Origin: an uncultured Sphingomonadaceae bacterium
GTDB taxonomy: Bacteria > Pseudomonadota > Alphaproteobacteria > Sphingomonadales > Sphingomonadaceae
DNA length: 64,000 nt
Assembly: GCA_903871605.1 (NCBI GenBank)
Contig: CAIQHF010000019.1
Span: 62,001 to 126,000 of the forward strand
Direction of reading: 5' to 3'
Translations under genes and position numbers: made by a program
Part shown: positions 55,766 to 63,550 of the stretch, in pieces
How the letters are laid out: the number at the start of each line of letters is the position of its first letter
Position numbering within the stretch: position 1 is the stretch's first letter
Notes under the pieces: generated by a model
What the model was told of the DNA's origin: nothing
Database searches by the model: none
What the model saw: only the letters and a program-made list of their open reading frames with translations

Positions 55766-56662
55766 TCAGGCGCCGAGCGCGGCGGTGGTGTCGTCGAAGA
55801 GCGCGTCGACCGACAGGCGGTGCGGGATGATCTTCTGGTCGAGCGCCCAGTCGATTGCGAGCTCGATGCCCTTGCGATTGGCCTCGAGCCCGATCGGCGG
55901 ATAGATCGCCGGCACGCCGCCGTCGGTCGCCGCGCGGCTTTCGACGAGCATGCGGTGGATTTCGCCGACGATGTCGGGCCGTTCGCGTGACAGCGTCTCG
56001 TGGACCACGAACATGTGGTTGATCGGCACCACGCCCTCGCGCGCGAACCAGTCCTTGGCCGCCTCGAAGGGCTCGGGGACGAGATAGGCGACGCGCGGAT
56101 CCTTGGGCAGGTCGACGCCCTGCAGCGTCGCGGTCAACTCACCGTCGAGCATCATCTGGCCGATATCCGAGCCCTTGGGCAGCCGCTCGGTGTTGGCGGG
56201 ATCGGTATATTCGAGCAGATGCCCCTCGCCGACGGTGCACCAGGTCACCTTGTCGAGATCGACGCCATATTCGTGGCGCAGGATGCCGCGGATCCACAGC
56301 CCGGTGGTCTGCGCATAGCTGCGCACGCCGACGCGCTTGCCCTCGATGTCGCGGGGCTTGAGATCGGGGAACAGCTCCTTGTTGAAACCCGCGCAATGAT
56401 GCTGGAAGCGGCCGTTGACCGGGATCGGCAGCGCGACATAAGGCTTGCCGTAGCATTTCGCCTGCAACAGCGTGACGATCGCGAGCTCGCCGCAATCATA
56501 GGCATTCTCGCGCAGCATCGCCTTGAAGCCGTTGTGCGCCTGGTCGGGCCCGCAAATGTCGAGCGTGACGATGTCCGAGCGCACCCGGCCGTCGCGGATC
56601 GCCTTGGTGACGGGATAGTCGGCGAGATTGGTCTTGAGCGTCGTGGTCGTGGTGGTGGCCAT
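55766..56662 (-). CDS. 4,5-dihydroxyphthalate decarboxylase (Pht5)-like protein
   Basis: 298 aa with a periplasmic-binding-protein fold (DIEGKRVGVRSYAQTTGLWI; RGILRHEYGVDLDKVTWCTV). Such proteins are often labelled ABC substrate-binding, but the N-terminus (MATTTTTTLKTNLADYPVTK) has no signal peptide and no ABC partner is in the operon, so an enzyme of the 4,5-dihydroxyphthalate decarboxylase type is more likely. Last gene of the aromatic operon, 13 nt after the ThDP enzyme. A relative lies at 63551. The exact substrate is unknown. Confidence 0.75.
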   Translation of the reverse strand: MATTTTTTLKTNLADYPVTKAIRDGRVRSDIVTLDICGPDQAHNGFKAMLRENAYDCGELAIVTLLQAKCYGKPYVALPIPVNGRFQHHCAGFNKELFPDLKPRDIEGKRVGVRSYAQTTGLWIRGILRHEYGVDLDKVTWCTVGEGHLLEYTDPANTERLPKGSDIGQMMLDGELTATLQGVDLPKDPRVAYLVPEPFEAAKDWFAREGVVPINHMFVVHETLSRERPDIVGEIHRMLVESRAATDGGVPAIYPPIGLEANRKGIELAIDWALDQKIIPHRLSVDALFDDTTAALGA

Positions 56663-56675
56663 GCCCCCAGCTCCT

Positions 56676-58226
56676 TCAGTAGAGTTTGACTTCGATCAGC
56701 ACCGGGCCCTCGGCGTCGACCGAGCGGACCATCGCGGCGTGGAAATCCTCGGCGCTGTCGACGCTCACCGACGGCACGCCCATGCTCTTGGCCATCGCGC
56801 ACCAGTCGATCGTCGGGCGATCGATGTCGATCATCGCCATCGCCTGCGGCCCCGGCGTCTGCCCGGCGCCCATGTTGGTATATTCGGCCTTGAGGATCGC
56901 ATATTGGTTGTTGGCGAAGATGATCGTCGTGATCGGCAATCCTTCGCGCGCGTGCGTCCACAGCGATTGGATCGTGTACATCGCCGACCCGTCGCCGACC
57001 ATGCAGAAGGTCCGCCGGTCGGGGCAGGCGAGCGAGGCGCCGGTGGCGACGGGGGTGCCGTAGCCGATCGAGCCGCCCATGTTGTTGATCAGGTCGTGCG
57101 GCCTGGCGCCCATGGTGAACCCCATCGACTGGCGCCCGGTGGTGAGCGATTCATCGACGAGGATGCAATTGTCGGGGAGCGCCGCGGCGAGCGCATAGGC
57201 GATGCTCTCCGGGGTCAGCGCGCCCGAGGGGGCCGGGGTCTCGACCCGCGCTTGCACCAGGCCCTGCACGCCGCCGAGCCCGAGCGCGTCGACGAGCATC
57301 TCCAGCCCCGCGACGCTGTCCTCGTCGGTCTCGACCAGCGGATGGACGATCGCCTCGGGTCCCTTGAGCAGGCTCGGCTTGTCGGGATAGCTGAAGAAGG
57401 CCACCGGCTCCTTGGTCTCCAGCGTCACGATGTGCCTGAAGCTGTTGAGGAAGGCCTGCGCCTGCGGCACCGCATAGGGGATGCGCTCGAGCGGCGTGCG
57501 CCCTGCCCCACGCTCGATCCGCGCGGTGAAGAATTGCGAGCCGAGCCGCGCACCGGTGCCCGCCGCGATCTTGCCGGCGAGTTCGAGCGCACGGCCCCGC
57601 GTCGCCTTGTTGCCGAGGATGATCAGCACCGGCTCGCCCGAGCGCAGCACGCGCGCGACCTGGTCGACGCGCGCCGGATCGGGGGCGGCGGGTGTCTTGG
57701 CGAGGCCCTTGGGCACCACGACGTCGCCCGCCTCCTTCCAGGCGGTATCGCCCGGCAGGATCAGCGTCGCGATCTGCCCGGGATGCTCGGAGGCCTTGGC
57801 GACAGCATTGGCGGTGTCCCAGGCGATCGTCTTCGAGCTTTCGGCGCGGCGCACCCAGTGGCTCAAGGGTCGCGCGAGGCCCTCGATGTCCGAGGTCAGC
57901 GGTGGATCATATTTGAGGTGGCTCGCCGAATGCTCGCCGACGATGTTGACCATCCCCGAACTGGCGCGCTTGGCATTGTGGATGTTGGCGAGACCGTTGG
58001 CGAGCCCCGGCCCGAGGTGGAGCAGCGTCGACGCCGGCGTGTCGCGCATCCGGTACCAGCCGTCGGCAGCGCCCGTGCACACCCCCTCGAACAGGCAGAG
58101 CACGCTCTTCATCCGCGGATTCTCGAGCGCGGAGAGGAAGTGCATCTCCGACGTGCCGGGATTGGCGAAACAGATGTCGACGCCCTGGTCGACGAGCGTG
58201 GTGACGAGGCTTTCGGCGCCGTTCAT
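56676..58226 (-). CDS. Thiamine-diphosphate-dependent enzyme (acetolactate synthase/benzoylformate decarboxylase-like)
   Basis: 516 aa, three-domain ThDP enzyme. Cofactor-activating E47 in LCLFEGVCTGAADG; ThDP/Mg motif GDGSAMYTIQSLWTHA ending in FANNQYAIL. Members of this group decarboxylate 2-oxo acids or ligate them; the size and pattern resemble unassigned acetolactate-synthase-like proteins in catabolic clusters rather than IlvB. Begins 2 nt after the aldolase stop. Decarboxylation of an aromatic 2-oxo acid feeding the ring-cleavage pathway is inference. Confidence 0.85.
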   Translation of the reverse strand: MNGAESLVTTLVDQGVDICFANPGTSEMHFLSALENPRMKSVLCLFEGVCTGAADGWYRMRDTPASTLLHLGPGLANGLANIHNAKRASSGMVNIVGEHSASHLKYDPPLTSDIEGLARPLSHWVRRAESSKTIAWDTANAVAKASEHPGQIATLILPGDTAWKEAGDVVVPKGLAKTPAAPDPARVDQVARVLRSGEPVLIILGNKATRGRALELAGKIAAGTGARLGSQFFTARIERGAGRTPLERIPYAVPQAQAFLNSFRHIVTLETKEPVAFFSYPDKPSLLKGPEAIVHPLVETDEDSVAGLEMLVDALGLGGVQGLVQARVETPAPSGALTPESIAYALAAALPDNCILVDESLTTGRQSMGFTMGARPHDLINNMGGSIGYGTPVATGASLACPDRRTFCMVGDGSAMYTIQSLWTHAREGLPITTIIFANNQYAILKAEYTNMGAGQTPGPQAMAMIDIDRPTIDWCAMAKSMGVPSVSVDSAEDFHAAMVRSVDAEGPVLIEVKLY

Positions 58227-58228
58227 GG

Positions 58229-59083
58229 TCAGTATCCCGCCAGTTCGCGGCCCTGGCCGACGACGCCGTAGCTGCGCGACGGGGCCGACATCAGGAATTT
58301 ATAGCCTTCGCCGAGCAGCCGCTCGACATTCTTGGCGCCGGTATGCGGGTTGCCGACCACGACCTTGTGCTTGTGGCAGGTCTCGACGATCCGGCGCATG
58401 GCACCCATCACCTCGGGATGCTCGTACTGGCGCGCGTAGCCGAGCGCCTGGCTGAGATCGCCCTCGCCGATCAGGCAGAAGCCGATGCCCGGGACGTTGG
58501 CGAGCATGTCGTCGAGATTCTCGATCGCCTCGGGGCTCTCGATCATCAGCCCGACGAGCAACTCGCCGTGCGGCGCGAGCGGCCAGACGTCGGCCTTGGC
58601 GTAATAGTCGGGCTGGCTGAGGCCCCAATAGCGCGCCGCCGTCGCCGGACCGTCGCCGCGCACCCCCTTGGGCTCGTACAGCGCCGCGCCGGTCGGCTTG
58701 GCGTAGCGGCACGAGGCAACCGCATTATACGCCTGCGCGGCGGTCGCCACATGCGGGGTGATCACGCCGTAGACGCCGCGATCGAGCACCTGCTTTGCCT
58801 GGAACTGGTTCATCTCGACGCCGTTCGCCGGGATCCGCGCGATCGGCGTGACCGACGGCGCGACCGATCCGGTCTCTGCGATCTTCTTGCGATTGAGCAT
58901 GTACTGCAGCGCGTCGCCGAGCGCCGCGACATCATAGGGGTTGTGCTCCATCTCGAACACGATGCCGTCATAGGGCGCGTCGGTCATTTCCTGTGCGGCG
59001 AGCTTCTCGACCTTGGAGAAGCAGGTGAAGGCGGGCTTGCCCGCTTCCCAGGCGCGGATGATGCCGTTGAGACGTTCGCTCAT
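58229..59083 (-). CDS. HpcH/HpaI-family aldolase
   Basis: 284-aa class II (metal-dependent) aldolase of the HpaI/citrate-lyase family. Features: DGIVFEMEHNPYDVAALGDAL, RIPANGVEMNQFQAKQVLDRG, and LMIESPEAIENLDDMLANVPGI followed by GEGDLSQALG. These enzymes split 4-hydroxy-2-oxo acids to pyruvate plus an aldehyde or oxo acid. Start MSERLNGIIR at 59083, ATGA overlap with the dioxygenase; the track's 13 extra codons lie in that gene. In this operon it could cleave 4-carboxy-4-hydroxy-2-oxoadipate (inference). Confidence 0.87.
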   Translation of the reverse strand: MSERLNGIIRAWEAGKPAFTCFSKVEKLAAQEMTDAPYDGIVFEMEHNPYDVAALGDALQYMLNRKKIAETGSVAPSVTPIARIPANGVEMNQFQAKQVLDRGVYGVITPHVATAAQAYNAVASCRYAKPTGAALYEPKGVRGDGPATAARYWGLSQPDYYAKADVWPLAPHGELLVGLMIESPEAIENLDDMLANVPGIGFCLIGEGDLSQALGYARQYEHPEVMGAMRRIVETCHKHKVVVGNPHTGAKNVERLLGEGYKFLMSAPSRSYGVVGQGRELAGY

Positions 59084-60102
59084 TCTGCTGCTTCCTTGCG
59101 TGCTGCTTCCTCGGGGGCCCAATACATGAAGCCCATGCCCTCGCCGGTGCCCGCGGCGGTGCGCCAGCAGGGGATGTAGTCGACCAGCGTCATCTCGGCG
59201 CCGGTGTGCTGCAGCGCCATCATCACGATGCTGTAGATCTTCACCTCGGAGGTGCCCGACTGATAATAGCCGTCTGGTATCGCGGCGAGGCCGTCGTAAT
59301 CATAGGCGGCGAGCTTGCCCATCACGTCGCGGTCGAACTGCTCGTCGTTGACGAAGTGTGACAGCCCGCCCGACGCGACCACCGCGACGCGGACGTCCTC
59401 GGGCCACGCCTCGATCGCGTCGCGCAGCACGCGGCCGAATGCGATACAGCGCTTCATCGACGGCTGGGTCGGCGGGTAGAAGAGGTTCATCAGCACGGGC
59501 ACGTGCGGCGGCGGCGCGTCGCCCATGATCTGGTGATAGACGAAGCTGTAGGCGTGCGGGACCACCGGATAGTCGGGCTTCATCCCCTGCCGCTGCGCCA
59601 TCCAGACATTCTCGGGCCAGGACTGCAGGTCGTTGAGATCGAAGCCTTCCTTCTGGAAAGCCTGGATCAGATAGGTGGCGAGCGCGGGATAGGCCTTGTG
59701 GACGACATGATGGTCGGGCGCATAGACGGGCCGCTGCGGCGGTCCGTTGTGGACCTCCTCGCCGGTGTAGATGGTGATCGACGGCGATTGATCGGGCCAG
59801 ATCTCCTTCTGGTCCTTGCCGAGGATGATCGCGACGTCGACATTGGCGCGCTTATAGGCCGCCGCCATCTCGTCGAGCGCGACGCGGCATTTTCGCGCGC
59901 GCGTGGTGCGCTCCTCGAGCGTCAGGAACGGCGCGAACGCGGCGCCGCGCTCCGCCTCCAGCGCATCGTAGGTCCAGGTCCTGTTGCGATACCAGAGCTC
60001 GGGATTCTTGCGGTCGCGCTCGCCATTGGTGAGCCAGTCCTCGGGCGCCTGCCCGAGCATGCCCGAATGCGGCACCGCCATCCCGAATACGATCTGCGCC
60101 AT
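59080..60102 (-). CDS. LigB-type extradiol ring-cleavage dioxygenase
   Basis: 340-aa class III Fe(II) extradiol dioxygenase. Iron ligands expected from LigB: H12 in AVPHSGMLG and E286 in GTSEVKIYS; the acid-base histidine lies in SGGLSHFV. LigB-type enzymes open protocatechuate, gallate or 3-O-methylgallate. No LigA-type small subunit gene is adjacent and no LigA domain is fused, so it differs from both LigAB and DesB. Translationally coupled to the aldolase (ATGA). Confidence 0.88.
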   Translation of the reverse strand: MAQIVFGMAVPHSGMLGQAPEDWLTNGERDRKNPELWYRNRTWTYDALEAERGAAFAPFLTLEERTTRARKCRVALDEMAAAYKRANVDVAIILGKDQKEIWPDQSPSITIYTGEEVHNGPPQRPVYAPDHHVVHKAYPALATYLIQAFQKEGFDLNDLQSWPENVWMAQRQGMKPDYPVVPHAYSFVYHQIMGDAPPPHVPVLMNLFYPPTQPSMKRCIAFGRVLRDAIEAWPEDVRVAVVASGGLSHFVNDEQFDRDVMGKLAAYDYDGLAAIPDGYYQSGTSEVKIYSIVMMALQHTGAEMTLVDYIPCWRTAAGTGEGMGFMYWAPEEAARKEAAE

Positions 60103-60174
60103 GTCTCAATTCTCCTGCCCGCCAGGGCATTGGGGTGCCGGCCTACTCTGCGCGCGCACGCTGCCGCCTATCCA

Positions 60175-61494
60175 TTATGCGTCGGCGGATATTGCTTCCT
60201 GCGCCTCGCCGGGCACCCTCGGCGCCCATTTGCGCTGCAACAATATCAGCGTCGAGGCGGCGCCGATCAGCAGGAAGACGAAGATCACCAGCATCGGCAG
60301 GTCGTAATTATTGTTGCTGATCTGGAGCAGCCAGCCGGTCAGCGCGCCCGCCACGCCGCCTGCCAGGCTGGTCGCGACCTGCTGCACGCCCGTCACAATC
60401 CCGACCGCCTGCTTGGGGATCAGCGTCAGCCGGCACAGCGCGAGGCTGTTGGCGGTGGTCAGCCCCAGGAAGGACAGCGAGAAGATGTTCCAGAACAGCG
60501 CGGTCGACAAAGACTGCGCATGAACGCCGAGCAGCACGGTGCAGGCGCCGAGGAAGCCCGCGATCACGAAGCTCTTGCGCACCACGACGGGATCGCCGCC
60601 GCGCTGGATCAGCTTGTCCGCCGCCCAGCCCGCCGCAACCGCGACCAGCGCGATGCCGGCGAAGCTGAAGAAGGTGTAGAGCCCCGACCCCTTCAGCGAC
60701 AGATGCCGCTGATTGTGCAGATAGTCGGGCATCCACTGCATGCAGAAGAAGGTGAAATAGCCGTAGCAGAAGTTGATGATCATCGCGCCCCACACGACCG
60801 GGCTCGTGAGGATGCTTCCGAAGGTGACCGTCGAGGCCCCTCTGCGCATCACCACGCGCGCCTCGCCCGAGGGAAGATCATTGGGCACGACCGCGACCCA
60901 CGCCGCGACCCAGACCAACCCGATCGCGCCGGTGACCAGAAACATCGCCTGCCATCCGTAATTGGTGATCAGCCACGGTGCGGCGAGCGCACCGATCGCC
61001 GGGCCGAACTTGTTACCCATCGTGAAGATGCCGACCGCCGTGCCGCTCTGCCCCTCCGCGAAATTATGGCGGATCCAGCGGTAACTGGCGGGCATCACCA
61101 CCGCCTCGGCCGCACCGACGATCAGCCGCATCATCAGCAGCGCGCCGATCGAACCGACCAGCCCGATCGCCGCCATCGCCGCGCACCAGAGCAGAAAGAT
61201 GATCGCATAGGGCCATTTTACCCCATAGCGATCGACCAGCCAGCCCGTCCCCATCTGCATCAGCCCATAGGACCAGAAGAACACCGAATTGACCCAGCCG
61301 CGATCGACGCTCGACAGCTTGAAATGCGCGACGAACGGCCCGTAGGCCAGCGCCGACCCCGTGCTCGCCCGATCCGAGAAGGCGATCATCACGCCGATCG
61401 CGAGCAGGAACAGGATTCCCCACCGCGCGAAGGCATGCGGCCTGGCGATGCTCGTCGCGGCATGCGGATCGAATGCCGTATCCACTAGCGCCAT
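60175..61494 (-). CDS. MFS transporter, anion:cation symporter type
   Basis: 439 aa, 12 helices. After TM1 comes AFSDRASTGSAL; motif A-like LVDRYGVKWPYA and GAAEAVVMPASYRWIRHNF are typical of the ACS family, which imports organic anions such as aromatic acids. Start MALVDTAFDP at 61494; the ORF track overruns into the amidohydrolase. Central position in the aromatic operon suggests it imports the pathway substrate. Confidence 0.88.
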   Translation of the reverse strand: MALVDTAFDPHAATSIARPHAFARWGILFLLAIGVMIAFSDRASTGSALAYGPFVAHFKLSSVDRGWVNSVFFWSYGLMQMGTGWLVDRYGVKWPYAIIFLLWCAAMAAIGLVGSIGALLMMRLIVGAAEAVVMPASYRWIRHNFAEGQSGTAVGIFTMGNKFGPAIGALAAPWLITNYGWQAMFLVTGAIGLVWVAAWVAVVPNDLPSGEARVVMRRGASTVTFGSILTSPVVWGAMIINFCYGYFTFFCMQWMPDYLHNQRHLSLKGSGLYTFFSFAGIALVAVAAGWAADKLIQRGGDPVVVRKSFVIAGFLGACTVLLGVHAQSLSTALFWNIFSLSFLGLTTANSLALCRLTLIPKQAVGIVTGVQQVATSLAGGVAGALTGWLLQISNNNYDLPMLVIFVFLLIGAASTLILLQRKWAPRVPGEAQEAISADA

Positions 61495-61522
61495 GGGCTC
61501 GTCTTTCCGGTCATGTCGTTGA

Positions 61523-62377
61523 TCACTCCGCAAGCGACGGATACAGATGTTGCGCGGTGCCGTGGAAGATCCACTCGAGATCGTCGGACGAAAGCGTTGC
61601 GAGCCGGCTCTTGGCGGTCGCGAGTATCTCCGACAGCGTACCCGGCGAGGTCGGGAAGTTCGATCCCCACGCCATCCGCCTGGCGCCGAAGGCCTCGACC
61701 AGTCTGGGGAACAGCGTCTCGGGAGTAGCCGCGCCCTTTTTGGAATCGCCCATGATCCGCGGGGTGAGCTTGAGATAGATATTCTCGATCGGCGCCAGAT
61801 CGAACAGGCTCTGCGCCGCCGCATAGGGCGGACCGTCGGTGACGTCCGGCCGCCCGAGATGATCGAGGATGATCGCGACGTCGGGGAAGCGCCTGGCCAG
61901 CGCGGTCACCTGCGGCAGCCCGACCGGGCCGGTCTGGATGCACATCGACAGGCCGAGTTCGCCGCACACGTCCCAGGCGGGGAAGGATTTCGGATCGTCG
62001 AGCTCGCTCGCATCGAACTCCTTGGTGCTGCCGCCGGTGAACAGCCGGAGGCCGCCCAGTCCCTTGGCGACCCAGTCGCGGATCACGTCCGGCGCGTCGA
62101 GCTGGAGCACGTCGACCGAGCCCACCGCCAGCAGGCGCTCAGGGTAGCGCGTGCAGGCATCGACGACATAGCTGTTGTCGAAGCCATAGGTGGTCGAGCT
62201 GTGGACGACGGCGGCCTTAGCGACGCCGGCCTCGTCCATCGCCGCGATCAGGCTCTCGACCGTGCTCGGCCGCTCCTGCGACCAGTCCGATCGTTTTCCG
62301 AACAGCGGCGCCGGCGGATAGGCGCGCTCGTCGTCCGAAATGACGTGCGGGTGGATGTCGACATAGTGAGACGGCAT
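61523..62377 (-). CDS. Amidohydrolase-family lactonase, LigI-like
   Basis: 284-aa amidohydrolase_2 barrel with the metal HxH motif VDIHPHV, and AIILDHLGRPDVTDG, closely resembling the corresponding segment of 2-pyrone-4,6-dicarboxylate lactonase (LigI), plus MAWGSNFPTSPG near the C-terminus. It probably hydrolyses a lactone or carboxylated ring-fission product. Precedes the MFS gene by 28 nt and follows the LigJ-type gene by 122 nt. Confidence 0.8.
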   Translation of the reverse strand: MPSHYVDIHPHVISDDERAYPPAPLFGKRSDWSQERPSTVESLIAAMDEAGVAKAAVVHSSTTYGFDNSYVVDACTRYPERLLAVGSVDVLQLDAPDVIRDWVAKGLGGLRLFTGGSTKEFDASELDDPKSFPAWDVCGELGLSMCIQTGPVGLPQVTALARRFPDVAIILDHLGRPDVTDGPPYAAAQSLFDLAPIENIYLKLTPRIMGDSKKGAATPETLFPRLVEAFGARRMAWGSNFPTSPGTLSEILATAKSRLATLSSDDLEWIFHGTAQHLYPSLAE

Positions 62378-62499
62378 GCGAGTCTATCCCCTCTTGCCCG
62401 GCGACGGCGCGGGTCTCGTTCGGCCCCGCCATCCTCCCTGCCGATGCGCGCGGGAATTTGATCTTGTGCCGCGAGCCATAAGATCGGCGACCTTGGGTC

Positions 62500-63525
62500 T
62501 CAGCGACCCTGCTGCTTGAGCAGCGCGTCGAGGCGCGGATAGACGCGCCGCGCATTGCCCTCGAAGATCTTGGCCTTGTCGGCCGCGCCAAGCGGCAGCG
62601 CATCGACATAGCGCTTGGTGTCGTCGAAATATTCGCCGGTGTTCGGATCGCGCCCGCGCACCGCGCCGATCATCTCGGAGCCGAACAGCACATTGTCGGT
62701 TGGGATCACCTTGGTCAGCAGCTCGACGCCGGGCAGATGATAGACGCAGGTGTCGAAGAAGATGTTGTCGAGCAGGCCCTCGAGCGGGCGGTCCATCATC
62801 TCGAGGCTCATGCCGCGATAGCGACCCCAATGATAGGGCACCGCGCCGCCGCCGTGCGGGATGACCAGCCGCAGCGTCGGGAAATCCTTGAACAGGTTCG
62901 ACTGCAGGATCTGCATGAACACCGAGGTATCGGCATTGAGATAATGCGCCCCGGTGCCGTGGAAATTGGGATTGCACGAGGCGGCGACGTGCACCATGCC
63001 GGGCACGTCGAGCTCGCACAACGCCTCGAACAGCGGATACCATTCGCGATCGGTGAAGGGCTTGCCGGTCCAATAGCCGCCGGTCGGATCGGGATTGATG
63101 TTGCAGCCGACGAAGCCGAGCTGCTCGACGCAGCGCCTGAGCTCGGGCACGGAGTTGGCGGGCGGCGCGCCCGGCGACTGCGGCAGCTGGCAGACCGGCA
63201 CGAAATTGTCCGGATAGAGTTCGGCGACGCGCTTGACGTTGTCGTTCGACACCTCGGCCCATTCGAGGCTGGTGCGCTCGTTGCCGAGATGATGCGACAT
63301 CAATCCTGCGATCGGCGAGAACAGCGTGACGTCGCTGCCGCGCTCCTGCTGGAGCTTGAGCTGGCCGCCCTCGATCCCCTCGCGGATCTGGTCGTCGGTC
63401 AGGATCGCGCCGTCGCTCCGCTTGGGCGCATTGGCGGGATCGTTGGCGGAATCGACCTGCTTCGTCCGCCAATCCCGGAAGGACTTGGGAACGGTGGTGA
63501 AGTGGCCGTGGCAATCGATGATCAT
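62500..63525 (-). CDS. ligJ: 4-oxalomesaconate hydratase, LigJ-type
   Basis: 341 aa, the length of Sphingobium LigJ. MIIDCHGHFTTVPKSF with HGH metal site, LFSPIAGLMSHH, NINPDPTGGYWTGKPFTDR, LVIPHGGGAVPYHWGRYRG, FDTCVYHLPG and EGNARRVYPRLDALL follow the LigJ pattern. LigJ hydrates 4-oxalomesaconate to 4-carboxy-4-hydroxy-2-oxoadipate in protocatechuate 4,5-cleavage and gallate pathways. This is the best-anchored enzyme of the operon and fixes its general chemistry. Confidence 0.88.
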   Translation of the reverse strand: MIIDCHGHFTTVPKSFRDWRTKQVDSANDPANAPKRSDGAILTDDQIREGIEGGQLKLQQERGSDVTLFSPIAGLMSHHLGNERTSLEWAEVSNDNVKRVAELYPDNFVPVCQLPQSPGAPPANSVPELRRCVEQLGFVGCNINPDPTGGYWTGKPFTDREWYPLFEALCELDVPGMVHVAASCNPNFHGTGAHYLNADTSVFMQILQSNLFKDFPTLRLVIPHGGGAVPYHWGRYRGMSLEMMDRPLEGLLDNIFFDTCVYHLPGVELLTKVIPTDNVLFGSEMIGAVRGRDPNTGEYFDDTKRYVDALPLGAADKAKIFEGNARRVYPRLDALLKQQGR

Positions 63526-63550
63526 GTCGGTAATCCTGGCAAAGGAGCAA

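Noticed and set aside
55766-56662. Reading as a periplasmic ABC substrate-binding protein
   Set aside because: No signal peptide and no ABC partner genes; an enzyme of the Pht5 type fits better.
56628-61488. Plus-strand ORFs of 547 aa and 661 aa
   Set aside because: Antisense to the ThDP enzyme, dioxygenase and MFS genes; no domains.
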